Counted from the first letter of the stretch, positions 1 to 10,071 are shown. The stretch: 64,000 nt of DNA from Blasia pusilla (GCA_050084515.1 CM114274.1:19592001-19656000); one strand, 5' to 3'. The notes: a model not told the origin generated them from the sequence alone. Numbers and translations: made by a program.

Positions 1-462
1 GATGTATTTACGTGCATCCCTAGTTCTACTCTATTTGAGGTCTACTCTGACAATTTGTTGTTGATGTTCAACCTTCCATGTAATATCGAACTCAAGTTCT
101 CGAGTTGTACATCGGACTCAGCACCAGCAACCATCGTACTCAGCAACTGCAACCAATCTCCTCGCGCTCCTACATCATACTCAGCAGCTGCAGCCAATCT
201 CCTTGCACTATAGTAAGGGTGCATTCCCTATGAAGTCTCGACTGAATTGCTCCTCTAAGTCCGAGTAACTTGATCTCCAACTCCGCCACTCCTACTTGCT
301 CCTTGCTCTTGCACCTGCATCCATTCTCGACAGCAGTACAAAGAGAACTACGACAAAATATGGAAACCAAAATCACGGCAAGTCCACGCAAGGTGACATC
401 ATCAAAAAACATTACGCGATCAAATCAGATGATCTCCAGCCACTAGAGAGTTCCAAATGGTC
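1..462. other. Unassigned stretch with a short imperfect duplication
   Basis: I recognise no gene here. Two imperfect copies of an approximately 40-bp segment lie side by side with a 41-bp spacing (starting near 134 and 175), both containing ACTCAGCA and CCAATCTCCT. The stretch ends where the recognisable terminal repeat of retroelement copy 1 begins, so that element has lost its outermost 5' end here. Confidence 0.4.
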
Positions 463-652
463 TTTCAAAGAACAATTAGTTCTTTGAGTTGAGCCTGTTG
501 CGTTGGAAGTTAGCCTTGGTAGTGAATAGAGCTCTTGGCTATGGTGGTTCCCGCAAGCTTCGACCTGGATTCTCCCATCGTGGAGTGGGGTTTGGCTCGA
601 TTATATATGATTCTATACGTGTTTTATGATAGTAGGTATTTCACGGAGTTCA
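463..652 (+). repeat. 5' terminal module X of copy 1 (truncated)
   Basis: The segment matches 9792-9965 in the 3' end of the same element and 44923-45110 in copy 2. Its beginning is missing: in copy 2, module X runs about 175 bases further upstream to a TGTCATGACC start. It opens with a palindrome (arms CAAAGAAC and GTTCTTTG at 465-485). Compared with the 3' copy it carries an extra stretch of about 20 bases near 520-540, bounded by TTGG repeats, which suggests a slippage deletion in the 3' copy. X ends near GGAGTTCA at 652. Confidence 0.7.
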
Positions 653-2126
653 CTCAAAGAACTCGAGTAGATCAATGGTAGCTTCGATTGTGGATCACTA
701 GGATCTGGTTAGGGTTGATTGTGTACTGAGCCATGGATGTTCGTGGCTTGTGGCCTATGTTGGAGGCGTGAATCTGGTGCGTGGTTGATTGGGAAAGAAG
801 CGCCTTGCTCAGAGCTTTCCAACGCGTATTAGATCGCCGGATTTTGTCAAGGGAGTTGGAAGTTATCAAGGATTGAAGATTCTGGTTCGTGTTCGACGGT
901 TTTCTGATGTGGAGAGCTTGGAGTGCGGAAGCTCTGTTGAAGTTCATCCAAATCGGGTGAGGGGTTCCTGTTGCTACCTATATTGTGATCTCATGTGAAG
1001 CTATCTGCTTGAGTGTGTGGAGCGTTGCGGATTTCTATGTGCATGAATGTGGGCGGAAGCGCTGTCGGATTTGCGATTCTGGAGGTGTATGGATAGCAAG
1101 TTTGTCTGATTTTTAGCTCGGAGTACAGAGCTCGGTTAAGCTGATTTTTTAAGGAGAGATAGCTATGGTGGCCAATTGAATTCTGGTTGAAACATATTCA
1201 ATTTTGGTTGAGGATTTGTGGAGTAATTACTGATCAAAATTTCGCGGACTAGCTATGGTGGACAACAGATCGGAGGGGCTGGTCGGTTGGTGACTCGTTC
1301 GTTGTTGGAGACGCCTATCCCATTGGGGGCGCCCTGGTTGGGCCTCTCTCCATAGCGAAGCATGGCAAAGCATAGCAAACGAGGCGATAGGGGCATGTCT
1401 CGAGCCTTTTGAGGCTTCGAGGCAACTCGTGGTAGCTTGGAGCGAGTGGGCGAGTGGGCTTGAGAGGCGGAGTAAGGAGCAAGCAAGTGCTTGCTTGGGC
1501 GTGAGGCAGTTTTTGGAGGATTTGTGAGTTGAGTATTGCATAACTGGTCACACATCTTTGGGCTATTCTGCCTAGAAGACGCTTAACTGTTGAGTTCTTA
1601 ACTATGCCAGTGTACATACTGGTGTAGCTCATTTGGTGTTGTTCGGAGATGTGTTAAGCGCTTTATGCATCTCGGGTTTTTGGTTGATAGACCTCTAGCG
1701 CATAGTACGGTGTAGCCTCTCCATGCATGTGATATTTTCAGGTGCTGCGAGTGCAACTAGCACGTCATCGACTAGTGGCGGAGTAGCTATTGCGTTAGAA
1801 TTGTGTGGTGGGGTCTCTGGATTCATGGGGCGCCACATTTGATGGATTGTGTTACCTTGATTTCCATTTGCAATTGGAGGGTTGTCGTTGGACTTCCTAT
1901 GTTTGGATCCCCTCCATGGTTGCTTCTTGCTTGCGCGCCCATTGTTAGGGTTGACGCTGATTTGCAGAGCATTTTTACTCCTGTGTGCTACCGGTAGTGA
2001 GGCTGGAGTGATGACCAGGAGACCGTGGGAGGCTTCTTGTGGTGATGGCAGGTTAGGTTGCCTACACCCATAGCTAGTAGAGCTAGATTAGTACATCGAC
2101 ATTGACGTCACTTGGTTACTTAGTGG
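653..2126 (+). other. 5' leader of copy 1, non-coding
   Basis: About 1.5 kb lie between the 5' repeat and gag. It is collinear with 43459-44922 of copy 2 (minus strand), showing that it is an original part of the element. No frame is conserved between the two copies. I could not find a convincing tRNA-type primer binding site just after module X; TGGTAGC near 675 is the only TGG-initial candidate, and I do not trust it. Confidence 0.55.
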
Positions 2127-2156
2127 TGGTGATTTGGTGGTGGTGCGGCATCGACG

Positions 2157-4260
2157 TTGGTCATCACGGAGCTGTCTGTTGGTCTGGTTGGGGACCATGG
2201 TACGGACAGTGGTGGTTTTACACAAAGTGGATTGAGGTATCGGCTACCTTTTCCACTTCCGACGGTTGATGAAGAGGAGGACGAGGGTGCTCCAAACACC
2301 GAGTCTTCTACGTTGTTATCGAGTGTTGCAAATCCACTGATTTGGGACACGGACGGGATATATGGGCCCACGAAGGGCCCACGATGATACTCGGGTGCAG
2401 TGGGCACCATTGAGTTGGAGGACTTCATTCAGGAGTTTGATACGTGGTGTGATGTGTAGATGTTGCGGAATGCCACGTTGTTTACACCCTTCTTGGCTTG
2501 GAAGGGGTTGTTTCAGCACTTAGAGGGACCACTCATGGACGATTATCATAAGTTTAGGAAGGACCGTGTTGCTGAGATTGAGGCGTGGAGACAATATTGG
2601 TCTCCAGCCTATGTGTCTTTCATCCATGGTGGTATTGGTAGTAGTGCTCTTACTATGCTTGCCAGCCCGACGTTGAGTGCTACGAGTACGAGCCGGAGTG
2701 GGGGTACTAGTGGAGGTACCCATGGAGGTACCAGTGGGGGTACTAGTGGAGGTACTAGTGCCCCCACCATCGTTCAGCTCACTTGCAAAGTTCTTCAAGA
2801 GGTTGAAGAAGAACTATCAAGTGAAGACAGAGAACTTGAGGAGTCTTCAAGAATTTGAGCAAAAGACTGGTGAGAGTCTTCGTGAGGCATACACTCGTAT
2901 GCGACGCTTGATTTCAGTTACCCAGGGTGTGACTGAGGCTTCGGTAGTCCAGTTTTGGTATGGGATCTTGGACAGAGAGTTGCGTTGCAGGGTACGTGAT
3001 GCTATTCTTATGAGTGATGATTCACCCACATTGACCCATGTGTTTGCTCTATCTGAGAAGATTAAGCTTAACATGGTGGAGGAGAGAGTGGTGACATCCG
3101 CATTCAATAGGGATACAACTACTACTTCTTGTGTTCAGTAGTCCACCTCATAGTCTCGTAGTAGTGGTGGTGGTGGTAGTAGTAGTGGGAGTCGTGGGGG
3201 GTACACATGACCTCAGTCAAGTCCTAGAGGGACATTTGCGCACCGACCATTGCCTTCATTTGCTGCCCCACAGCAAGGACAGTCATAGTGGACATGTGGA
3301 GGTGATCATGTTAGGAGGTTTTGTCCCCAAGAGGATGGAAGACAGACTTTGGAGGATGGGCCTCAGTCGGCCCCAACTCAGTGTGATCATTGCGGGAGAC
3401 CAGGTCATCTTCGAGAGCGTTGCTTTGATCTTCATCCAGAGTTGAGATCAGGCCGCGGCCTTGGTGGAGTAGCTCCGAGAGGCCGAGGTGGTAGGGGTGG
3501 TAGAGGTGGACTAGTGGTTGGAGAGCCTATGGTGGCTACCCCTACCACTATGACAGAGTCAGCTATGGTTGCCAAGATTGAGCAATTGGAGCAGAAGTTG
3601 GCTACTATGGCTGATATCCAGCATAGAGTAGGTTTGGGAGCAGGGGCTTCCACCTCTTATGGAGGGGATGATCTCTCTTATATGGCGAGTGCAGCACAAG
3701 TTGAGGCATCAGGTGCACTTACGAGAGGAGCCACTCGAGCGTCAGAGCCACGTGGTGCTACTGTGGAGTTGGACCCATAGAGGGATGAAGCTGGGAGGCA
3801 GGCTAGGCTTCCCCAATCATTCTTGTTGTCTGAGGTGCTTAGGACTCCATCCATGGTTCCTACGAAGCCTATTGAGCCTATAGTGGGGACTGAGGCATCT
3901 ACATTGCATGTAGTAGACACGGATGCAGCATCCAGTGCAGGATTGCGGATGGCAACTTCAGTGTTGGGATCCCCATTGTTTTCGGTCACGGAGCTGATGG
4001 CTTTAGGAGTTGACTTAGCTTCTGTATTTCACCTAGCAGCCACATTGTGTGAACGTGGGGGTGTTATTGCTACACGTGCTGAGGTGGATGAGGATGTTGC
4101 GATGGAGCGACCCTCTATGTCAGGTGTAGCATTGAGTACCAGTGCTACTTGGCAGGCAGCATCGGCGAAGATGGATGCATTACCAGCCCGGCCAGCCATT
4201 GATTGTGAGAGGCTTACACCTAGTGTATGTATGTTGGACAACCGGAGTGGGATATTCTGA
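2157..4260 (+). pseudogene. Gag polyprotein of copy 1, broken
   Basis: This would encode the structural capsid-nucleocapsid protein. The capsid-like helical region is at about 2400-3110. Two zinc knuckles follow: a degraded CX2C-type one near 3290-3320 and a clear CX2CX4HX4C one (CDHCGRPGHLRERC) at about 3383-3424. A glycine/arginine-rich stretch and a short predicted coiled coil (KIEQLEQKLATM, near 3575-3610) come next. A 12-bp tandem repeat (GGTACTAGTGGA type, five units, 2703-2762) sits inside the frame. The reading frame shifts near 2670-2770 and is interrupted at 2457, 3139, 3151 and 3778 by TAG codons. At several of these copy 2 has CAG. Confidence 0.78.
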
Positions 4261-5030
4261 TTGGTGAGTCCTACATGACAGGTGTATAGACCAGATAGAG
4301 TCTTGTTAGACTCTGGTGCCCAACCTTTGATGTTGGGAAAGGCGACATGTATTGGTTTGGGTATTCGGAGGTCAGAGCTTGAGCCTTGCCCATTCTAGAT
4401 TCAAACATCACTTGGAAGAGCCAATGATAGGTCTCAATTCATGACACGCACGCGAGAAGTTGTGCATGCGAGTTGAGACCGGATCATCGGCCGATAGCTC
4501 GGTTGGGAGTACCTGCAATGGTCACATCAGCCGAGTCGTATGATGTACTAGTTGGAGGAGCAGTATAGTACCCGGTGGGTTTTCAGATGGACTACTGGAT
4601 TGAGACAACGTCTTATAGACCTGGTTGGCAGTCTGGGGATGGACGTATGATCGAGGTTCCTGTGAGATTTATTTATGGGGCTCGACTAGGAGGGTCTTCC
4701 CCAACAGTGTTAGCATCTATGGCTGGTTTTAGTGGAGTAGTCACTTGGCCAGGAGACGTTTTGGAGGGTAATCTTTTTGTATGGATTCTCCTGTGCATGA
4801 GGAGGTAGAGGAGGTCCCTAGTTTTGTAGCAGTGGCCTCCTCATCATTGGATGTGCCACTTTGGAGTTCAGGAAATGCACTACGGTAGGAGGCTGATCGC
4901 CTAGTGCAGGAGGCTTGGTGTGAGGCTGTTGTACCTCACGAGGAAGAGGAGGCCCCACGGCGGACTCCTACTTCTGGTCCAGTTGGGTTATCCCCTTTGG
5001 ATACTACACCCATTGTATGGCAGTATCCGC
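4261..5030 (+). pseudogene. Aspartic protease and linker of copy 1, broken
   Basis: A retropepsin-like active site LLDSGAQ is at 4303-4323 (catalytic aspartate codon 4309-4311; the motif is DSG, not DTG). It is followed by a hydrophobic stretch ending in the GGA(V)LYPIGFQMDYW region. A linker of about 130 residues then leads to the methyltransferase. The protease frame has a CAG to TAG stop at 4396 and a frameshift near 4450. Copy 2 keeps the same segment open over 292 codons (41574-40696), so protease, linker and the start of the methyltransferase form one continuous frame. The methyltransferase is therefore made as part of Pol. Confidence 0.75.
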
Positions 5031-6020
5031 CGGAGGGCATTTGTGTGTTAGATCTCTTTGGTGGGATTAGCATTGGTTTGGTTGCAATGTTGCAGGCCGG
5101 TATTCCTGTGCGGAGATACGTGTATGTGGAGCAAGATAAGACGGCCCAGAGAGTCTCATCCCGACATATTGGTCAGTTGATGCGGAGATATCCTGAGTTG
5201 TTGCCGCCATCAACTATTCGAGGGGTACCAGCGTGCTTTGCCATCACACATTGCATTGTTGGGGGCAAAGGACCTTGAGAGGGTTGGTCCTGTGGATTTG
5301 GTGATTTCTGGATGGCCATCTCAGGATCATACACGTGCTGGTCGTGGTGAGGGACTACGGGACCCTAGGTCTCGATTGTTTTGGGAGATGTTACGGGTGT
5401 TACGACATCTTCAGGTTCAAAAGGCACGTGCTCCAACTTACATTCTCGAGAATGTTCCATTGTTGGATGACACTTGGACCCAGATGATGGCGAATGTTCA
5501 TGAGGTGCGATCTTGGATTGGACAGCGGTGTTGTTGGATGTAGCGCAAGTTGGCTCACGTGCACATCGTCCACGCTTGTGGTGGACAAACTTGTTGCCTA
5601 GGGAGGTTCTACGTCGAGCATATGATGCAGTGCGGCGCGATCCTTACCTTACAGTGGATAGTGTCTTGGATACTGGGTGACTTTCTTAGGTGGTGAGGGT
5701 TATTGATTGGTCATCCATGGCAGTGGTGAACCGTGTGGGCCAGCCTAGGATGGCACTACCCACATTTATGAGTTTTCCCTCATCACATGCCTACAGGGAA
5801 GGTGGTCCCGGGCTTGTATGGGATTCTCATGTGCGACAGTTGGTGGAGCCTAATGCTGATGAGAGAGAGAGCGTGCAATAGGATTTGCTACTGGTGTGAC
5901 AACGGTTGCTTCCATTTCTGAGGCTTCACGACATCATGTGTTGGGTCACGCCATGGACCTGAATTGTTTGACCTGGATTTTGAGTCTTGGTATGGCTGAG
6001 CAACGTCAACTTCGGACTAT
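5031..6020 (+). pseudogene. DNMT3-like cytosine-5 DNA methyltransferase domain of copy 1, broken
   Basis: Cytosine-5 methyltransferases move a methyl group from S-adenosylmethionine to C5 of cytosine in DNA. Motif I (VLDLFGGIS) is at 5045-5071. Motif IV is GWPSQ at 5310-5324, where the catalytic cysteine codon (5319-5321) reads TCT, serine. Copies 2 and 3 read PCQ here. Motif VI is YILENV at about 5438-5455. An AHRPRLWW stretch (5559-5583) resembles the AHRARYFW region of DNMT3, and a GxxxxLNCLTWI segment (about 5941-5976) ends the domain. The motif order I, IV, VI, VIII, X is that of DNMT3, not the permuted order of plant DRM enzymes. Frameshifts lie near 5110-5240 and 5530-5690, and a stop near 5880. 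Flanking protease and RT show that it belongs to the element. Confidence 0.85.
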
Positions 6021-7640
6021 GTCTATGGGTCTTCCACCCCTTGTGATGAGCTCGATGGCTACCGGGATGGTAGAAACATCGGCTAGGGGCGAGGAGAATA
6101 GTATTTTGCATCCTTGGAGTAAATGGGATGTAATGGCTGGGCATGTGGAGTTGGTTGCTCATGCTGGTGGAGGAGTTATTTTCTCATATGATGGTGTAGC
6201 TAAGGGTGTACCATCATGTAAGGGGGTTGCATAGCAACCAATGGCGTCATCCTCTACCTCTAGTATGCCAATGGAGGAGACTTGGGAGCCATTACTTGGG
6301 CCCAAGCTTAGGGGAGGTGAGAAACGACGCTTGACACAGTTCCTACATGCTTATAGGAGTTGTTTTGCCTTTAGCATGAAGGAGTTGGGTGCTTTGGTTG
6401 GACCCGGTATACGGGTTGATTTGGCTAATGATTCGCCAATCTTCCGTCGTCCCTACCGATATAGTGATATGGAGAGGGACCTGATTCAGAGTAGGACGTT
6501 GGACCTTTTGGAGGCTGGATTAGTGGAGTTGTCGCATGGAGAGTATACATCAGCCACTATCATGCCGGCTAAAAAGGATGCGCATGGCACCTACATGGAT
6601 AGGCGGATGTGTGGAGATTACCGTCCTATCAATCGGCAGACCAAGGCCGATAGGTATGCCATGCCTACACCTGAGGAGATCTTTGATGTGGTGGGACAGG
6701 AAAAGATTTTTAATACTTTGGATCTTCAGGCTGGATACCATCAATTGCTGATTCGAGAGAGTGACAAGGCCAAGACAACATTTTAGGGTGTCAACTCTCA
6801 TAGCAAGGATTGTTTGTACTAGTGGAAATTCTTACCCTTTGGGTTGAAGAATGCACCTGCCGAGTTTCAGAGAGTGATGGACAGGATCCTAGCAGGGTTG
6901 GATTTTGTTTGGTGTTACATTAATGATATCTTGGTGTTCAGTAACACAGTGGAGGAGCATTAGATACATTTGTAGATTGTGTTTGAGCGGTTGAAAGCTC
7001 ATGGTCTACATTTGCATCCAGGAAAGTGTAAGTTCTTCCATGAGGATGTTGAGTACTTGGGTCATGTGATCTATACAAGTGGTTTGGGAGTTCAGCAAGC
7101 AAAGGTGGAGGCTATTGCACTTATTCCTCATCCGGTAGATGTGAGTAGAGTTTGGGCATTCATGGAATTGGCGCACTACTATCAGAGGTATGTGAAGCGA
7201 TTTAGTGCTATGGCAAAGCCTTTGAACCAATTGCTGAAATCAGATCATGAGTGGCATTGGGGAGATGATCAAGAGAGAGCTTTTGTGGATCTCAAGGCCT
7301 AGTTGGTGGCGGCGCCTATCTTGAGGAGACCTATCAGAGGGCACCCATTTCAATTACACACTGATTGGAGTAGGTTGGGACTTGGAGCGGTGTTGACACA
7401 ACATGACGATGAGCACATGGATGTTGTTCGAATAATGCAGAGAGTCGCGCTATAGTTCATATGAGGGAGAGTGCTTGGCGAGTGGGTGTGGGCACACTTT
7501 AGGTGTTACTTGTTTGGCACACAATTTACCCTTGTTACTGATCACCAGCCGCTCAAGTGGTTGATGGAGTCTGACAAGCTTACATGAAAGCTTGCACGGT
7601 GGGGTCTTATCTTACATGAGTATGACTTCCAGGTGGTACA
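6021..7640 (+). pseudogene. Reverse transcriptase and RNase H of copy 1, broken
   Basis: This would copy element RNA into DNA. The RT reads well from the fingers (RPYRYSDMERDLIQSR, about 6450-6495) through YRPINRQT, NTLDLQAGYHQ and [16 protein letters not shown]. The catalytic box is YIND at 6916-6927, where copy 2 has YIDD, so the first of the paired aspartates is changed to asparagine. The connection domain (LGHVIY, YYQRYVKRFSAMAKPLN) and an RNase H region (LHTDWSRLGLGAVLTQHDDEH, about 7357-7420) follow, then a frameshift near 7425. Stops at 6784 (TGG to TAG), 6820, 6961, 6973 and 7300 break the frame. Confidence 0.88.
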
Positions 7641-9150
7641 TAGACCTGAAGTTGCCAACCTTGATGTTGATGGGTTGAGTAGGAACCCATGTACTAGCCA
7701 AGAGGATGCAATTGGGGCTAGATGGCATGGCGAGGTTGATGAGGAGATGGTGCCAGGTTGGCATGCATGTGCCTTTGTATGTTGGTTTGGGGTGGACTCT
7801 TGTTTGGAGGACCACATGACATCTTACTCTAGTCAGAGGATAGATGGCCAGCCTTCAGATCCCAAGGTTGGAGATGGTGGAATGGATCAGCGTGATATTC
7901 ATGATGATACGTTGGTGTTGGAGTTCCTATGGATCAGTAGGGTGCTAGGCAGAGTGAGTGCCAAGGAGCGAGACCGTGTTCTTCAACGTGCTAAGAGGTA
8001 TCGATTGGAGGGAACACATATTCTCCGTGTGTGGGAGGATGGTAGAGTACGAGTAGTGCCCCATTTGGCTCAGAGAGAGCGCATTGTGCAACATGCCCAT
8101 GAGGAGTTGGGATATTTTGGGGTAAAGCGTATGTATAGCTTACTCCTTGGTCAGTATTGATGGCGTGGCATGCATACTCAAGTGCAGTAGTTGGTGTCAC
8201 GTTGTATGGTTTGTGACCGGGTGAGGGCATCATTCAATGTCCCTACACCACAGTTACACCCCTTGCCTATTATGGGGTTGGGTTACCGTTGGAGTGTGGA
8301 CTTTGCGAGACCATTACCGTTGACTGTACGACATCATTGATATGTGTTGGTGATGGTGGAGCACTTCTCCAAGTGGATTGAGTTGGTGGCTTTATCTGAC
8401 AAGGCAAGTGAGGGAACGGCGTATGCATTTCTTGATAGAGTGCTTAGTCATTTGGTGCACCAGCTGAAGTGCTGACCGACCAAGGTACAGAGTTTTAGGG
8501 TGAGTTTTAGGTCTTTTATGACAAGGCGTTGATTGATCATCGGACCACGTCTCGAGATCATCCAGAGGTGGATGGTTTGGCTAAGCGTGTGGTTCAGACG
8601 GTGAAGAGGGCATTGCGCAAGTATGGCCTACAGAAGGGGCATCTTGGAGACTTGAATATTTAGCTGCCATGGTTAGCCATGGGGTATAGGTTCAGTCGCC
8701 AAGCATCCTTGGATTCCTTCTCACCTTATTTTTTGTTATATGGCCAAGATCCAGACTTGCCAGCAACAATTCGTCAGGAGTCTAGTAAGGTGGTGAACCT
8801 TGACGACCCAGAGATGTGGATGAGAGTGTATTCTCAGCGGGCAGAGCTCTTTCGGAGAGTTATGCCAACAACCTTTGAGAATCTTGCCATTGCTCAACAC
8901 AGGGATACGTTGCGGTATTCAAACATTCGGGATGGAGCTTATCGACCATCGATTCCTAGGTTTCATGTGGGGGACTATGTCTATTTGCAGCAGATTGCAC
9001 CGACAACGTTGGATGTGACGGCATGCCGCACTATTTTACGAGTGCGCGAGGTATTAGCTTCTAGAGTTCTCATGTTGGAGGGTCGTGATGGAGTTGTTTG
9101 GAAGGACCATGTGCGTAATTGTACGCCATATCATCTTCCAAATGTGGATG
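7641..9150 (+). pseudogene. DDE integrase of copy 1, broken
   Basis: This would join element DNA to the host chromosome. A zinc-binding amino-terminal region (HAHEELGYFGVKRM ... CMVCDRV) is at about 8090-8225. The core has the first aspartate in WSVDF (8299-8301) and the second in LTDQGTEF (8478-8480). The expected glutamate of GLAERV is lysine here (AAG at 8583-8585), while copy 2 keeps glutamate. The C-terminal part contains VGDYVYLQQIAP and a REVLASRVLMLEGRDGVVW stretch similar to gypsy integrase tails. No chromodomain follows; a PHD finger takes that place. Stops and a frameshift lie at 8158, 8190, 8496 and 8508. Confidence 0.85.
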
Positions 9151-9335
9151 GTACTGTTGACCCAAGCTTAGCCATGGTACGTGCTAGCTTGAGGTGCATG
9201 TTGTGTGGATCTGCTGGTAATGTAGCCCGTATGTTGGTGTTTGATCGGTGTTCTAGGGGTTGGCACATGATGTGTTTGACTCCACGTATGGATGTTATTC
9301 CTACTGGAAGGTGGGTTTGTCCTCGATGTACTTAG
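9151..9335 (+). pseudogene. PHD finger at the C-terminus of the copy 1 integrase
   Basis: The end of the 8679-9335 frame reads CMLCGS, MLVFDRC, GWHMMCL, P-T-G-R-W-V-C-P-R-C. This is the Cys4-His-Cys3 spacing of a PHD finger, a zinc domain that in other proteins reads histone H3 tails. Cysteines 1 and 2 are at 9195-9197 and 9204-9206. The third zinc ligand is phenylalanine (9240-9242) in this copy but cysteine (VCDRC) in copy 2. The frame ends with TAG directly after the last cysteine, so the finger is the designed terminus of the polyprotein and not read-through. A role in choosing integration sites is my inference. Confidence 0.82.
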
Positions 9336-9498
9336 GAGAGGTAGATGACTTTATCTTTGCATGATATGGATTATAGATGTGCGACTAACAATGGGGCAAC
9401 TTAGCACCCGGTCTTCTGATTCGTGCACCCACGAAGGTGTATAGCATGTAGTAGATGTATAGGGCTACTTGGGAGTTAGAGGGACCTAACCGCTAGTT

Positions 9499-9510
9499 AG
9501 GGGGGCGAGT
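9499..9510 (+). promoter_or_regulatory. Polypurine tract of copy 1
   Basis: AGGGGGGCGAGT directly precedes module Y. The same tract is found at the equivalent place in copy 2 (36331-36341, minus) and in the second-subfamily 3' end (about 56034-56043, minus). Position and composition fit the primer for plus-strand DNA synthesis in LTR retroelements. Confidence 0.65.
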
Positions 9511-10071
9511 TGTGGTACACTTGTGTTTGTGGATGCTCTCGTCTATGTTATGTATGTCTGTGAGTATGGCATGTCAGCGATGTATGTTGTATGACGATGT
9601 GGATTCGAACGACATCTATCATGACCATACGGATTATGTCATGGAGTATAGTGTGCTAGTAGAGGCCATACCTTATGTAGGGCCGTAGTGTTTAGGTAGA
9701 GATGCGGTTTCATACATAGGGTTGGAGGTTACTCAGCTGAGAGTGATTTTTCCAGTAGGGCCCGCTCTTAGATTGGAGGATATAGTGTGGAGTACACTCA
9801 AAGAACAATTAGTTCTTTGAGTTGAGCCTGTTGCGTTGGGAGTTAGCCTTGGCTATGGTGGTTCCTGCAAGCTTCGACCTGGATTCTCTCATCCTGGAAT
9901 GGGTTTGGCTCGATTGTATGTGATTCTATACGTGTTTTATGACAATAGGTATTTTAAGGATCTCAATTGTGGTACACTTGTGTTTGTGGATGCTCTCCTC
10001 TTTGTTATGTATGTATGTGAGTATGGTATGTCAGCGATGTATGTTGTATGACGATGTGGATTCGCACGACA
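9511..10071 (+). repeat. 3' end of copy 1: modules Y-X-Y
   Basis: Y1 spans 9511-9616, X spans about 9617-9965, and Y2 spans 9968-10071. The two Y modules are near-identical over about 104 bases, both beginning TGTGGTACACTTG; Y2 ends GCACGACA, and Y1 has GAACGACA at the same point. X here aligns with the 5' module at 463-652 and with the complete 5' module of copy 2. The outer ends of the element as a whole are therefore TGTCATG (from copy 2) and CACGACA, a TG...CA pair with partial inverted symmetry. Confidence 0.75.

Larger units (their letters stand above)
463..10071 (+). mobile_element. Retroelement copy 1: gypsy-like with DNA methyltransferase and PHD finger
   Basis: A degenerate but nearly full-length element. 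In order it has a truncated 5' repeat module (X), a leader of about 1.5 kb, gag with zinc knuckles, an aspartic protease, a DNMT3-like cytosine methyltransferase, reverse transcriptase, RNase H, DDE integrase, a PHD finger, a polypurine tract, and a 3' end built as Y-X-Y. The order RT, RNase H, integrase is that of Ty3/gypsy elements. The methyltransferase between protease and RT and the PHD finger after integrase are not part of standard gypsy elements. Copy 2 on the minus strand is collinear and confirms the boundaries. Every coding domain carries stops or frameshifts, so this copy cannot make its proteins. Confidence 0.88.

Noticed and set aside
675-690. TGGTAGCTTCG as primer binding site of copy 1
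   Set aside because: It lies more than 20 bases beyond the end of module X and matches no tRNA 3' end that I can recall.
3131-3445. Frame with a long valine run in copy 1 (and its counterpart at 42390-42704)
   Set aside because: It is the shifted reading of the glycine/serine-rich gag segment; the zinc knuckles lie in the other frame.
463-10071. Simple LTR model with LTR = Y+X (9511-9965)
   Set aside because: It explains the polypurine tract and TG start, but three 5' ends begin at X without Y and three 3' ends carry an extra Y beyond X. I kept it as the main alternative, not as the call.
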